From the NCBI GenBank assembly GCA_951812925.1, contig OX638368.1, forward strand, positions 21,205,187 through 21,269,186: 64,000 nucleotides of DNA. The letters are read 5' to 3'. The notes beneath the pieces are model-generated. The model had not been told where the DNA came from, did no database searches, and saw only the letters and a program-made list of their open reading frames with translations. The DNA comes from Calliopum simillimum (taxonomy: Eukaryota; Arthropoda; Insecta; Diptera; Lauxaniidae). This document shows positions 37,843-49,389 of this stretch, piece after piece (positions within the stretch are counted from its first letter, which is position 1; each line of letters begins with the position of its first letter). The position numbers and the translations under genes are program-made.

Positions 37843-38460
37843 AACGACGTATATTTTTATCAAGATACACAGTTCGTTACTGTGGTCTATGGAATTTGGT
37901 AAAATTGATGAATGTTGCTGAAAGCGGACAAACGAAATGTCTAAATACGTTTGTTTTTTGAATTTTGCGTCTGTTTAGTATAAAATTTTTAATAAATCAA
38001 ACGCAGCGTTGGCATAGCAACATTTTATTCCTCTTTGAACAGCTTTATTTGTGTCTAACCAAATTGCACAGACCGGCGAGTAATTCAAACGAATAAAATT
38101 TGGGTATCTTATTTATATACGTCGTTGTCGTCGTAATAATTTTTTTAAATTTTTCTTTCGACATTTCGTCAACGACGTACTTATATGAATAAGATATTAA
38201 AATTTTATTCGTTTGACTTACTCGCCGGTCTGTGCAATTTGGTTAGACACAAATAAAGCTGTTCAAAGAGGAATAAAATGTTGCTATGACAACGCTGCGT
38301 TTGATTTCCTAAAAATTTTATATTAAACAGACGCAGAATTCGAAAAACAAACGTATTTAGACATTTCGTTTGTCCGCTTTCAGCAACATTCATCAATTTT
38401 ACCAAGTTCCACAGACCACAGTAACGAACTGTGTATCTTGATAAAAATATATGTCGTTGA
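37843..38460. repeat. 290-bp-arm palindrome
   Basis: AACGACGTATATTTTTATC to GATAAAAATATATGTCGTT; the arms pair almost continuously (TACACAGTTCGTTACTGTGG, GCGGACAAACGAAATGTCTA, CACAGACCGGCGAGTA) around a centre near 38,140. Confidence 0.9.
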
Positions 38461-38516
38461 TTTCGTTACGATTTCTTAACTATTTCGTAAAGATTTTTCA
38501 TATCAATTTTTCTTTC

Positions 38517-39188
38517 AGACGAGTGGATTGTCCCCCTCCACCCCTCAATATGGCCGGTGTAGATATTCTGAGATCAGCAACTCTTGACGTTCTGGGCATA
38601 TCAATTCAAGCTGATCTGAGGTGGACAGATCATGTATTCGATGTGTCGAAAGAAGCGGCCAAGTGCTTAGGTTATCTTAAACGGTGTAAGAAATACTTCA
38701 CTCCTGTTGATCTTCGGACTGTCTATTTCGCCTATATTAGACCTAAGCTAGAGTACAATTCGCACATCTGGGCCGGGGCTCCAAAAACTACTTTGGAGCT
38801 TCTAGACAGAGTTCAACGTCGTGCGATGAAGTTAATTGGGGATGCGGTTGTTGTATCTTCTATTGACTCTCTTGAACACCGTCGTAACGTTGGGTGTGTT
38901 ACCCTTTTTTATAGATATTATCATGGGATGTGCTCAAGAGAAATTTATGGGCTGGTTCCGTCAGTTCGTATATTTTCTCGCAGCACTCGGGCGTCTCATC
39001 AGGCCCATTCCTATTGCGTTGCAACGGTGTTTAACAGAACATCGCACTATCGTGATAATTCGTTCTTTGGTCGCACGATCAAGTTGTGGAATAATCTCCC
39101 TGCGAACGTTTTTCCCGACAGCTGTGACATCGGTAGATTCAAGAAAAATGTTCATCAACACTACTCCTCTTTTCCCCCATCCCTCTAA
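38517..39188 (+). pseudogene. reverse transcriptase C-terminal fragment
   Basis: Only the part after the YADD core is present. Frame intact to its natural stop, followed by a short 3' UTR and A-rich tail. Confidence 0.85.
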
Positions 39189-39285
39189 CCCATTTCCTTT
39201 TCTGCAAATCAACACGGTGCATTGCATTTATAGGGGCTATCCCCTGAGCGTTGGTTTAAGTATAAAAAAAAAAAAAAATAAAAAA
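38517..39285 (+). mobile_element. 5'-truncated LINE with 12-bp target duplication
   Basis: Flanked by AATTTTTCTTTC at 38505-38516 and 39286-39297. Ends in an A-rich tail. Carries the C-terminal part of a reverse transcriptase ORF (LGISIQADLRWTDHVFDVSK, FAYIRPKLEYNSHIWAG, LLDRVQRRAMKLIGD, FFGRTIKLWNNLPANVFP), stop near 39188. Inserted in the TE that also makes the 37.8-kb palindrome. Confidence 0.92.
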
Positions 39286-39690
39286 AATTTTTCTTTCGAC
39301 TTGTCGGAACAAAGTCGGAACTCTTCCGACATTTCAATACGAATTCGTAACTATTTCGTTAAGATTTATCTAAACAATATTTAAACACTTTCTTTCTTTT
39401 TTCCATTTTGTTTGAAAAGATTTTTACGTCAATATTCAATCATATGCTTAATAAAATATATATTTCACAGACAAAACAACAACATTTTGTAGTTATTAAA
39501 TACCGTGAAATATGTTATGTATGTATGATGGTCTACTTTCCTAATGAATAAGGTATTCTAAACAAAACTGTGTTTTTAGTTTAATGATTGTAAGTTTCGA
39601 ACATGTTTGAAGTTGTTTCACTTCAACAGAAGAAACTCTAGCTCATTTTCGCACCAGAATGTAGTTTTAACTTTTTTTTAAATTCACCAT

Positions 39691-40653
39691 TTTAGGGCCG
39701 GTTTCACAATGTGCAGTTAAAATATTTTTAAACTAAAGTTTACTAACGGAAGCTATGGGTATAAACTTTCCGTTAAATTATTTGGATTTCAATAAATTGC
39801 ATTTTTTTACTTATGGTTAAATATGTGGTGCCGTGACATAATCCCCACGGACATAATCCCCATTCACGATATGGGGATTATGTCCGCAAGTAATTCGGAC
39901 ATAATCCCCATTTTTTCAATGGGGATTATGTCCGCAAGTGTTTCGGACATAATCCCCAGGAAAAAACGGACATAGTCCCCATAACGGCCACGAATCAGTC
40001 TTTAATATATCCAACACTTAGGTTGCTAGCCACAGTAATTTTTCATAAGAGTAGGGGTAAGTGGGCGGCCTGCGGCCGCAGCTCAGGATTTAAAACTCCC
40101 AAAAATCCAACACCGGCTTCGCGGCGGCCTTCGGCCGCGGATCAGTCCATAACATCCAACACTATATAAATTTTTTAAATGGATTATTGCAAAAATTTTG
40201 TTCAATCTTAATTAAATTTTTCGGACATAACCCCCATTGGGATTATGTCCGAAAAATTTGGGGACATAACCCCCATGGCCAAAATGGGGATTATGACCGA
40301 AAAATTTTCGGACATAATCCCCATTTACGAAATGGGGATTATGTCCGTTGGGATTATGTCCGGTAACCTAAATATGTACTGTGAATAAATAACAAATTTC
40401 CCCTTAAAATGTTTTCAAAAAATGTAAACATTTCAAATTTTTTCATATGAATTTGAAAAAATATTTGAATTTATTTCAATCTGCCAGTTAAATTTTATCT
40501 GAAAAAATTGTGCCAGTTAAAGTTAACTGAACGTTAGAGTTTATTTTCCGTCAGTTAATAAATAACTTCACATTGAGAAAACAATTTTATTCAAACTTAC
40601 AGTTAAAGTTTCAGTTAAACGTTAACTGGACATTGTGAAAACGGCCCTTAAAG
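39691..40653. mobile_element. MITE (TIR GGGCCGGTTTTCACAATGT), host of a nested element
   Basis: Left end TTTAGGGCCGGTTTCACAAT, right end ATTGTGAAAACGGCCCTTAA; inner AGTTAAA/TTTAACT words repeated. Interrupted by the element at 39827-40368. Confidence 0.8.
39827..40368. mobile_element. 542-bp palindromic element built from GGACATAATCCCCA, 9-bp target duplication
   Basis: Flanked by TAAATATGT at 39818-39826 and 40369-40377. About 14 copies of GGACATAATCCCCA or its complement (some with one or two changes), in paired inverted orientation at both ends, around a GC-rich core with GCGGCCTGCGGCCGC and GCGGCGGCCTTCGGCCGCGG. A 9-bp duplication is typical of Mutator-like elements. No ORF. Confidence 0.9.
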
Positions 40654-41475
40654 TTATTAATAGGATTTTTTTTTTTTTTTTTTTTCTAGATATCGAATGT
40701 TGATTCAATCAGTGCTAAGGACATAGCACTTTTTGTACGAAAGTTATAGCCTTATCATATATGATGAACGAATCGAGTGACTGATTTTTCAACTGCTTAC
40801 ATACTTTAAGTTAAGAGATGATTTGAAGTTTACAAACTTTATTCTTTGAACTAAAGGTAATGCGTAGGTCATAGTAAGTTCTTAATCAAAAGTTTTAATC
40901 AGGTGATATAAATGAGTGAAAATCAGTCACTTAATTCGTTTGTCATTTTGAGAGAAATGTTTAAGAATTTTCGATTGCTGTGAGACATTTTGAAACACGT
41001 TAAAACACCGTTTTCCGCAATTTAACACAAGAATATTCAAAATCCTGAAAAAAAAGTAAATTCAAAAGACGTGTGTTACAGTTTTAATCAGAATATTTAT
41101 TTACAAATATAAAATCTTAACGTTCGAAAGTAGATGATTTGACCATAGATTAATGGAGACATAGAAACATAACGTTCAGAACAAAACCATACGAAATAGA
41201 GCAATTCTGACATCGCAAAATACATCGAAAATCACTATTTTTATTTTTTTTGTATTTTTTTTTTTTTTTTTTTTAAGGGGATAATGCCGCTACATAAAAT
41301 ATGTAGAAAAACGCTGGGAGAATGTAGTGCGATTTTTTCAATGTTATATTCTGATTATACATGGTCTAAAGGGTCCAAGTACGTACTTAGTTTTTGGCGG
41401 AATCGGGGAACGCCTTTTTTTCGTTCAAGCCAGCTGTGTGCAAAAGAAACCATTCAATACCGAAATCAATAATTC

Positions 41476-41800
41476 AATAATCCAGGAAAATCGTTAGAAC
41501 ACATTATAAAACATCAAATGGACATGAATATTAATAATGGCTATATACCACATCACCAGTTTGGGTTTAAGAAAAGTCACTCAACAGTACATGCATTGCT
41601 TAAATTTCAGAATGATGTTATTTGTGATTTGAGGCAGAAAAAATGTACCGTTGCAGTGTCTCTGAAAATAGAAAAAGCATTTGACAAAGCCTATCACGAT
41701 TGAATTTTGTATAAAACGACAAATACAGGGCTCAAAATGGCCAAGGTGGGAAATTTTAAGATTGATTTTTTGACGAAATATATCACAAGCAATAATCATG
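41476..41800 (+). pseudogene. degenerate LINE reverse transcriptase, fragment 1
   Basis: Reads IPHHQFGFKKSHSTVHALLK, then CTVAVSLKIEKAFDKAYHD before a TGA, then ILYKTTNTGLK; this is the RT domain 1-3 pattern (QFGFR..HST, FLDIEKAFD). Ends just where fragment 2 at 49390 begins in the normal RT order. Confidence 0.8.
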
Positions 41801-42385
41801 GCTATTAGCTTATATTGTAGCTTAATCTGTGTTTAACCAACCCTTTACTGGAGCAAGCACAGAATCCACAATTTTCTATGTTATATTGCTTTGATGAATC
41901 AAAGCTTTAACTGAAAATAGTCATTTTGACAACGTTTTTGAAAAGTTCATGAAAGGTCCAAAAAATACCTAATTATGTTTTTTTTTTTTTTTTTGCTTAA
42001 TATTATGGCAAAGAATATACTTATCAATAATAAATGAAAAAATAAAAAAAAATTTGCAAACAAACTCCTACTGAAGTAAAATGCATATTTCAAAAAAAAA
42101 ATGCATTTTTTAAGTATGAAATTTAGAATAAACAACTAAATAAGTATATTAATGACTTTAATGTTCATATTTATTGTACTTGCATAGAACTAAGGCTCTT
42201 TGATGTGACTACGGTACTTTTTAGGAAGATATCTAAAATTGTAAGGTTTGAAGCTGATTTAAGTAACGTTCCCGGAAATGATCAATTCATGAAATGTAAC
42301 ATATTTGATATAGGGACATGAAATTATTTAATTGATTTGCTTTATTATGCAAATTACACTACATTACAAATAATTAATATGTGTG

Positions 42386-43666
42386 TGTAACATTTTGCAG
42401 ATCATATTTTTTAAACTAATTTGAGGTCGCTGAGTCCGAAAATTTATACTTTTTTCCTAGGGGCCGTTCTCGAGATAATCGACCTTTTCGATTTTTTAGG
42501 TAATAGCTCCATTTTTTCGAACATATTTTGAGAAATCCAATTTCGATCGAATATCTTTTTGCGTTATTGTAGAGAAAAATTCTTAAGCTTCCAACAAGTG
42601 TACCAATATCTAAGGTCCGATTCAAATTGTCTGAGTTATAGCAACAAAAAGTTAATTTTTATAGTAGTTTTTTACACTTTTTCGTGTTTAAGCCAAATTA
42701 AACATGGTTTTTTTGCCAATAGCTTATACAAATATATATTTTTTATTGCATTGTATTGTATTGTATTTAACCCTCAGCGTACAATGGGGTTAGGCTAACC
42801 CCATTTTTTCGAGGGAAAACATGTGAAAGTGTGTTCAGTTTTTGACCAAAAACACACGAAAATTTTTAGAAGGCAGGTATAAAGCATAGCTCATTGTTTT
42901 CCTGATCAAATTCCCTACAGAACAAAAAAAAAAATTATAAATCGACTCTGAAAAACAAAAGTTATACGCGATCGAAGTCCAACCTCACCCCAATTGTACG
43001 CTACGGAAGTTTTTGGAGGATTGTACGCTGAGGGTTAATTGCAAATATTTGGAGTTCAATTTTAGCAAAATCGACTCATGCATTAAAAAGTTATTAAGGT
43101 TTTAGTGAAATAAGACCATTTCGATTTTCATAGAAAACACAAATTGTTTTTTAAATTTTTTTTGAAAAAATTAATTTTTTCTATGAAAATCGAAATGGTC
43201 TTACTTCATTAAAACCTTAATAACTTTTTAAAAAATGATCCGATTTTTCTTAAATTGAACTTCAGATATTTGCAATTAAATACACTATTGAACTAAAATA
43301 TAAAATATATATATTTGTATAAGTTACTGGCAAAAAACCGTGTTTAATTTGGCTTAAACACGAAAAAGTGTAGAAAACTACTATAAAAATGAACTTTACG
43401 TTGCTATAACTCAGCCAATTTGAATCGGACCTTAGATATTGGAACACTTGTTGGAAGTTTAAGAATTTTTCTCTATAATAATGTAAAAACATATTCAATC
43501 GAAATTGGGTTTCTCAAAATATGTTCGAAAAAATAGAGCTATAACCTCAAAAATCGAAAAGGTCGATTATCTCGAGAACGGCCCTTAGGAAAAAAAAATA
43601 AATGCGATTTTCGGACTCAGCGACCTCAAATTAGTTCAGAAAATATGGTCTGCAAAATGTTACATT
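42386..43666. mobile_element. 1.3-kb palindromic element interrupted by a piggyBac-like MITE
   Basis: Begins GTAACATTTTGCAGA and ends TCTGCAAAATGTTAC. The left arm (42386-42770 plus 43039-43145) and right arm (43165-43666) pair over most of their length, including GAGGTCGCTGAGTCCGAAAA and its complement. Centre near 43,155. Confidence 0.88.
42771..43034. mobile_element. 264-bp piggyBac-like MITE at a TTAA site
   Basis: TTAA on both sides; TIRs CCCTCAGCGTACAAT and ATTGTACGCTGAGGG. The opposite palindrome arm has the empty TTTAATTGC site once, confirming TTAA duplication. Confidence 0.88.
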
Positions 43667-43742
43667 TTGGCTGTTGTCTAGTGTTATTTTTTCTTGAAGT
43701 GCATTTGAGCAAAGAAGCACATAGTCATTGAAAAACTATAAA

Positions 43743-43835
43743 CCGTCATTCCCGGAACGACATCGTCATTTCGGGAACGTTTCATCATATCATATAAGCG
43801 TTCCCGGAATGACCGTTCCCGGAATGACGATTTCA
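43743..43835. repeat. cluster of CGTTCCCGGAATGACG words in both orientations
   Basis: Five close matches (CGTCATTCCCGGAACG, CGTCATTTCGGGAACG, GCGTTCCCGGAATGAC, CGTTCCCGGAATGACG). Related single words are at 42264, 47993, 48183 and 48382. Confidence 0.8.
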
Positions 43836-44210
43836 ACTAAAAGCGCGCTTTATTCTTACAGTCATAATTTGAGTCGTGGTTTGACATGATAAATGTAAAA
43901 TATTTTATGGTAGTACATTAACTTTGTACCCTTAAAGGTATGTATGTATGTATGTATGTATGTATTTTATTCTATCATCAATTCAGATATTTACAAGTAA
44001 ATTACAAAGATTGAGATTTTATCTTATAGATATTGCAACAAATAAATTCATAGTTTAACATTTTTAGAATAACTTAAATTAAAAACAATTATAGGAAAAA
44101 GATAGTAAAAAACCTAAATTAATATCACAAACTATCGTATTTATAAGAGGATATTTTGGGATCAGTCACTTCAAGTTCACTATATTACAAATAGAGAAAG
44201 AAATTACTGA

Positions 44211-46674
44211 TTATGGCAAATTCCGCAAGAGGGCATGGGCTGAAATCCTGCATTTGTTAGAGAATGACAGGGTCAAATCGTTTAGCGTATGTAAGATCAT
44301 TTTTTCTTGGGCCAGAGTATGCAAGTCTGACGTTGGAAATCTATTTCGCAGGCTGAAAATTGTCTTTAAATTCTTGTTTTGAATAACTTGAAGACGATTT
44401 AAGTGCGTTTTTGCGCAATTCTTCCAAACAGGGCAGGCATAGGTCAGAATTGGCTTAATACACATTTTATATAACAACATTTTGTTTTTAGTGTTTAATT
44501 TCGACTTTTTATTTAACAGGAAATATAGTGCTCTACTACACCTGGTTGCTTTGATGCAGACATTCTCTAAGTGAGGTTTGAATAATAATTTTTCATCGAG
44601 TATTACTCCTAAGTACTTAACTGATTTTGAGAGCGGTATTGCGTTACCTTGCACTGAAAACGGTCTAGTAGGAACACGCTTCGGAGACTTATTAAATGGA
44701 AATATAATAGATTGGGTTTTTTCTTCATTAACCTTAATTTTCCATTTGTCAAAAAATTTTGTAGCTAAGTATAAGGCGTGCTGCATTTTCTTGACAACAG
44801 CGTTTGAGACCTTGCCAGATGTGATTAAGGCGCTGTCATCAGCGTAAAAGGCTAAATCAACACTAGATGCAGACTTAAAATCAGAGATATATATAGAGTA
44901 CAATATAGGTGATAAAGCAGAACCCTGTGGGACCCCTGAACTAATTTGTCTTTCAGTGGAACGGAAACCTTCAATTTGCACTACAAATGACCTATTAGCA
45001 AGAAAACTTTTAATAATTTTTATTAGAAACACGGGGCATCGTAAAGCGTTAAGTTTATACAAAAGACCGTTGTGCCACAGCGAGTCAAAGGCTTTTTCAA
45101 TATCTAAAACACCACACCAGTGGAAAGCCTTTTTTGTTTATTCGCCTTAATTAAATTAACGACTCTTTTAACCTGATGAGTCGTACTGTGTTCAGCTTTA
45201 AAACCGAATTGAAACTTGTTTATAATATTGTTTTCGTCAGTGAACTTTTTCAGTCTATCTAGGACAATTTTTTCAAAAATTTTATCTAAACAACTCAACA
45301 AGCTAATAGGCCGATAACTTGAAGGTGATTTTGGATCTTTATTTTGTTTTAATATCGGCACAACCTTAGCTTTTTTAAAACATTGCGGAAAATAGCAAGA
45401 ACGTAGACAAAAATTTAAGATTTTAGCTAAAACAGTTAAGGCAGATTCAGGAATATTTTTAAGAATTATATTGTTAATTCTGTCAAAACCAGGAGCTTTA
45501 CGATTTTTTTGTAAATTTATTAAACACTTTATTTCTTCTTTTTACTAAAATATTTAGTCATTTTCCAGAAATTTTTATTCCCTACAGTTAGAGACGATAA
45601 AAAGTTAGACCACTGGTCGTTCTTTAGTTTGTTTATATGAAAAGAGATCAGTTGACATAGTTGCTTGATTATAGCAAGATAACAGTATTTTTCTCTTACA
45701 TTGCCACTTCTTTGGAATTTTCTTCTATACTTATTTCTTGTTGAAATAAGTGAAGTGCATAAATCAGACAACTGTAATGAGTCATGTTTACATTTTTTGT
45801 ATGATATTTTTTCTAATCTAGCCGATTCAAGAATATTTAGAAGGCAATTGAATTGATACTCAATATTAGAACTAGTGGATTCTTCGAGCAATAGAGCAGA
45901 AGATGTAATTTTATCGTTTATTAGGCATCTAAAATTTTCCCAATTAGTATTTCGGTAATCAGGGTAATACTCTTCTGACTCAACTATGTGTTCATTAATG
46001 TGAAAGCTAATTGGGGCATGGTCAGAGTTCAACTCACTACCATAAACAATTAGGTTAGAAAAAGACATAGAGGAGTTTGATAATAGTAGGTCAACTGTAG
46101 AAGAGTGTCGATAGCTTAAATTTTGAGCCATTCTAGTATGACTTGCCGGATAATATATAAAATAATTAGAAATGCTTTGATGGTCAAACAAAATTCGCCC
46201 GGATCGATTAGTTTTTCTGCAATTCCAGCTGGTATGGTGTGCATTTAGGTCGCCAAGAAGGAAGAAATCGTTACTGTTTGATGTAAGGAGATTTATGTCG
46301 CTTAGAAAGTCATTGCAGTACCTTGGACAGTAGGCAGAAATGAAAACTACATTTCTGTTGTTGATCTTTACAGCAATGCTAATATTTTCAATCACTTTAG
46401 TTGGATATGACTTTAGTGAACTATGCTCGATACCGCAACGGATAGCAATCGCAACACCACCACCAAAAGTCTCTCTATCTTTTCTGTAAATTTTGTACCC
46501 GGGAAGGCGAAATTTATGGTGAGGTTTAAGAAACGTTTCATTAAGCAGGACAATATCAATAGACTTGATCATTAAAAATCGGTGAAGCTGAGTTGACGAA
46601 TCAAACGTTGTAATGCCTTGGCAATTCCAATGCATTATTTGAAGACTGCTTAATCTTTTTAAGTTATATCGCAT
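44211..46674 (-). pseudogene. LINE ORF2: endonuclease plus reverse transcriptase, two disruptions
   Basis: Starts at the ATG overlapping the ORF1 stop. Endonuclease domain: MHWNCQGI, LLNETFLKPHHKF, FLLGDLNAHHTSWNC, YGSELNSDHAPISFHI. The frame stops near 45529 after KYFSKKKK; reading resumes with CLINLQKNRKAPGFD, which implies a deletion of the linker. The RT domain then has SYRPISLLSCLDKIFEK, QFGFKAEHST, a one-base shift near 45105-45111 just before LDIEKAFDSLWH, GVPQGSALSPILYSIYISDF, the catalytic FYADDSALI and YACPVWKNC, to a stop at 44211. Confidence 0.9.
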
Positions 46675-47824
46675 ATTTAAGCAAACCCATAATAACATTG
46701 AGTTGCTCCAATTTTGAATTACATTTGCGAAGTTCTGTAGTAGCTTTAGTAAATATTTGAAAAAGCTCCTCAATCGAAAATAAATCAATGTTTTGCTGTT
46801 GAAGATGTTGTTGAGATGACTTGGCTGCATCAGCATAGCTCCTTCTGGATTGGGCTGCGAGTGGACGAATTTCAACTGAAGCCGAGTTAATTAAAGGCAA
46901 ATCAAAACTTTCAAAATGAGTCGTCTTTGACACTTTGGCTTTACTACGGTTAGTAGTTAAGCGGTTTCTCAGCTCGAGGTATTCACTGCGGCAGGGACAC
47001 TTAGGATCATCTGCCCTGTGGTTAAATGGCTTTTTGTTGCTTTTAATGCAGTTTGAGCACTTAAACACCAGATTATTACTGTTTGGGGCACATTTTAGCT
47101 TACAATTCTTGAAGTCATGATTAAGTCCACACGCCAAACACGTTTTTGAGCGATGACAGTTTGAGGAGCCATGTCCAAACATAGAACATTTGTTGCAAAG
47201 CGTAGGACCATATTTCTTATTCGTGGGTTTTCTCCATTGCACAGCAACACCGCAAAGAAATCTTATTTTTAAGATTTGACTTTTGGGAACAATATTTCTG
47301 TCGAACTCCATCATATAAATGGCATCATTAACGTTAGAACGTTTAGTTTCTATTTCTTTTATAGATTTGATGTCAATGTTGTAATTTTCTTTTAAATCAT
47401 CGGAAATTACGCTAAGCAATAATTTCGGCAATCCAAAAAGTACTAGTTTATAACACGAACCATCTTTTACAGGGTGAGTAAAGAAGTTGTAATTAATTTC
47501 CTGCAGTTTTTTAATGCATGCATCATAATCTGTTAGAGAGCTCGAAAAAATTTTAGTGCCAATAGACAGTCTTTTAAAGTTGTGTTTTCCAACGTCGAAA
47601 AGTTTTATAACATCAACAAATTGATGAATGTTGTCAACAACAATAGGAGGGACCTTGGAAATTACAGTTTCATCGTCGTCATCGGCGGCATCGTTCATTT
47701 CAGCATCGCGAATTTTATTAAATTCACTAAACCGGTTTGATCTTCTCAGAGTTGTTTGCACTTGCGAAGTGCTTGCAATAACTTTCGGCGCCTTAAGCTT
47801 GCTAGCTCTTTTTCGCCTAACCAT
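46664..47824 (-). CDS. LINE ORF1, gag-like nucleic-acid-binding protein
   Basis: 386 codons, intact. Basic N-terminus (MVRRKRASKLKAPK), a central RNA-binding-like region, then three cysteine knuckles typical of Jockey-type gag: CNKCSMFGHGSSNC, CLACGLNHDFKNC and CSNCIKSNKKPFNHRADDPK followed by CP. Such proteins bind element RNA for transport and target priming. It ends ATGCGATATAA, in which the start codon of ORF2 overlaps the ORF1 stop. Confidence 0.9.
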   Translation of the reverse strand: MVRRKRASKLKAPKVIASTSQVQTTLRRSNRFSEFNKIRDAEMNDAADDDDETVISKVPPIVVDNIHQFVDVIKLFDVGKHNFKRLSIGTKIFSSSLTDYDACIKKLQEINYNFFTHPVKDGSCYKLVLFGLPKLLLSVISDDLKENYNIDIKSIKEIETKRSNVNDAIYMMEFDRNIVPKSQILKIRFLCGVAVQWRKPTNKKYGPTLCNKCSMFGHGSSNCHRSKTCLACGLNHDFKNCKLKCAPNSNNLVFKCSNCIKSNKKPFNHRADDPKCPCRSEYLELRNRLTTNRSKAKVSKTTHFESFDLPLINSASVEIRPLAAQSRRSYADAAKSSQQHLQQQNIDLFSIEELFQIFTKATTELRKCNSKLEQLNVIMGLLKYAI

Positions 47825-48555
47825 AGCTGTATGGTTTCAACAGCATACGAACAACGAAAAAGAAAAGCGAGAGAGAAATGTTCAACTTGCTATTACACAC
47901 GGCAACTAAGAAAAAACACGTCCGTTCGCTACGAATGGTAGTCAGAGACTGTACCCTTAAAGGTATTTTTTCATCATTTCAAAAAAAAATAGGCGTTCCC
48001 GGAATGACGCCCTATTGATGTACGCTCTATAAATTATGAACTAAAACAGTAATTTCCAATGGAAAATAGCTTATTTGCCAAAAAGTACTTTGGCAGTGGG
48101 TTATATGACTTTTCTTCTTTCCACTGAGGAGTAGCGCATAGCGGATGCGTTTACTTTAAATAGTTTTTGGCCAGTTATAACAGCGTTCCCTGAATTGATG
48201 CACAAACTCTCGGACAACATATTTTAGCATATTTCTATTCGAAAACAATGTTTTTTTTAAATAAAGTCCCCAAAATGTAATTCTCTGATAAAAACTGATC
48301 TTAATAGGTTACTTGATCTGTTCTATATTGGTAAATTTATATGATTTTTTTTAAGTTTGATTTTGAATTTCACACTTTGGGACGCGTTCCCGGAATGATT
48401 TTTCGTGTATATATTATCAAATAATATCGAATATAATTGAGTTTTAGCATATATAATGCAATGTACCATTAAAACAAAACAATCTGTCATATTCATTTAC
48501 TCAATAAGATTATGGCTTTATAGCCGGAGAGCCAGCGCTTAAAAACAACTTTGCG

Positions 48556-48960
48556 TTTCTAAAAGCTGATTTTGTTGCAGTTGGTTATAGTAATTGTGTA
48601 CATCAATAACCTGTCGGTCAGTCAAGCGAACTGTAGAACAGGCGGCTGATATATGGTCTCAAACATGTAAAATTTCGATTTTACTGTAAACAATTTCTAA
48701 AAGCTGAAACTTCTTATACACGTTATATAATGCATACAAATAACAGTTTTGTCGGTCAGTCAGTTAAATGTTAGAACGGAGCTAGTCAGCCAGCCCCAAT
48801 ATATGTGCAATAAATGAACCAAGTCAAAATTATTTCTAAAAGCTGAAATTTTTTTTAGGGGTATGTACTTAATTGTATATTAACCACAAATAAAGCAGTC
48901 AGTTAACTATATTATAGAACAATCTCCGTCAGCAAGCTCAACAAAAAAAAAGATGCTTAT
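48556..48960. repeat. degenerate tandem repeat, about 138 bp x 3
   Basis: TTTCTAAAAGCTGA recurs at 48556, 48694 and 48833, with TCGGTCAGTCA-like words at a similar offset in each unit. Confidence 0.7.
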
Positions 48961-49389
48961 ATCTTTATTGTACTATAACATCAATTTAAAGATTTCACTG
49001 TTTAAAGTCAATTATGAAATAATCTTTCCAGTGGTGTCAATAAATTTAATTTGAATTGTGTTTAAGAGGATCCGAATAAAAAAATAATAATGTGGTCAAA
49101 ATTAATAAAGTTATGATTAACACTTTTTTTGTAATGTATCTATCTCAAAAACTATTAATTATATACAAAAATGGTCGAAGTGCAAAATGTATATAAGTAC
49201 CTGAATTTTTGGAAAACTAAACAATTTGATTTTTTTTTTTAAAATTTCTTAACATAAATTCTCTATTCTCTACTTATTTTTTTTAAATATTCACTAATAG
49301 TAGTATTCACTATTAGTAATTTATTTGTTTCCGAAGCACATTTCTCACCTTGGTGATTTTGAGCCATAGGCCTAAATCCGTTTTTAATA

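Larger units (their letters stand above)
43941..47949 (-). mobile_element. 4.0-kb Jockey-type LINE, near full length, 16-bp target duplication
   Basis: Flanked by TGTACCCTTAAAGGTA at 43925-43940 and 47950-47965. Minus orientation: 5' leader, gag-like ORF1, overlapping ORF2 (endonuclease and reverse transcriptase), 3' tail of TACA repeats (TGTA on plus strand, 43941-43964). ORF2 is broken by a deletion and a frameshift, so it is not autonomous. Confidence 0.93.

Noticed and set aside
38836..39384. 182-codon ORF overlapping the truncated LINE
   Set aside because: Out of frame with the recognisable reverse transcriptase; a shadow ORF.
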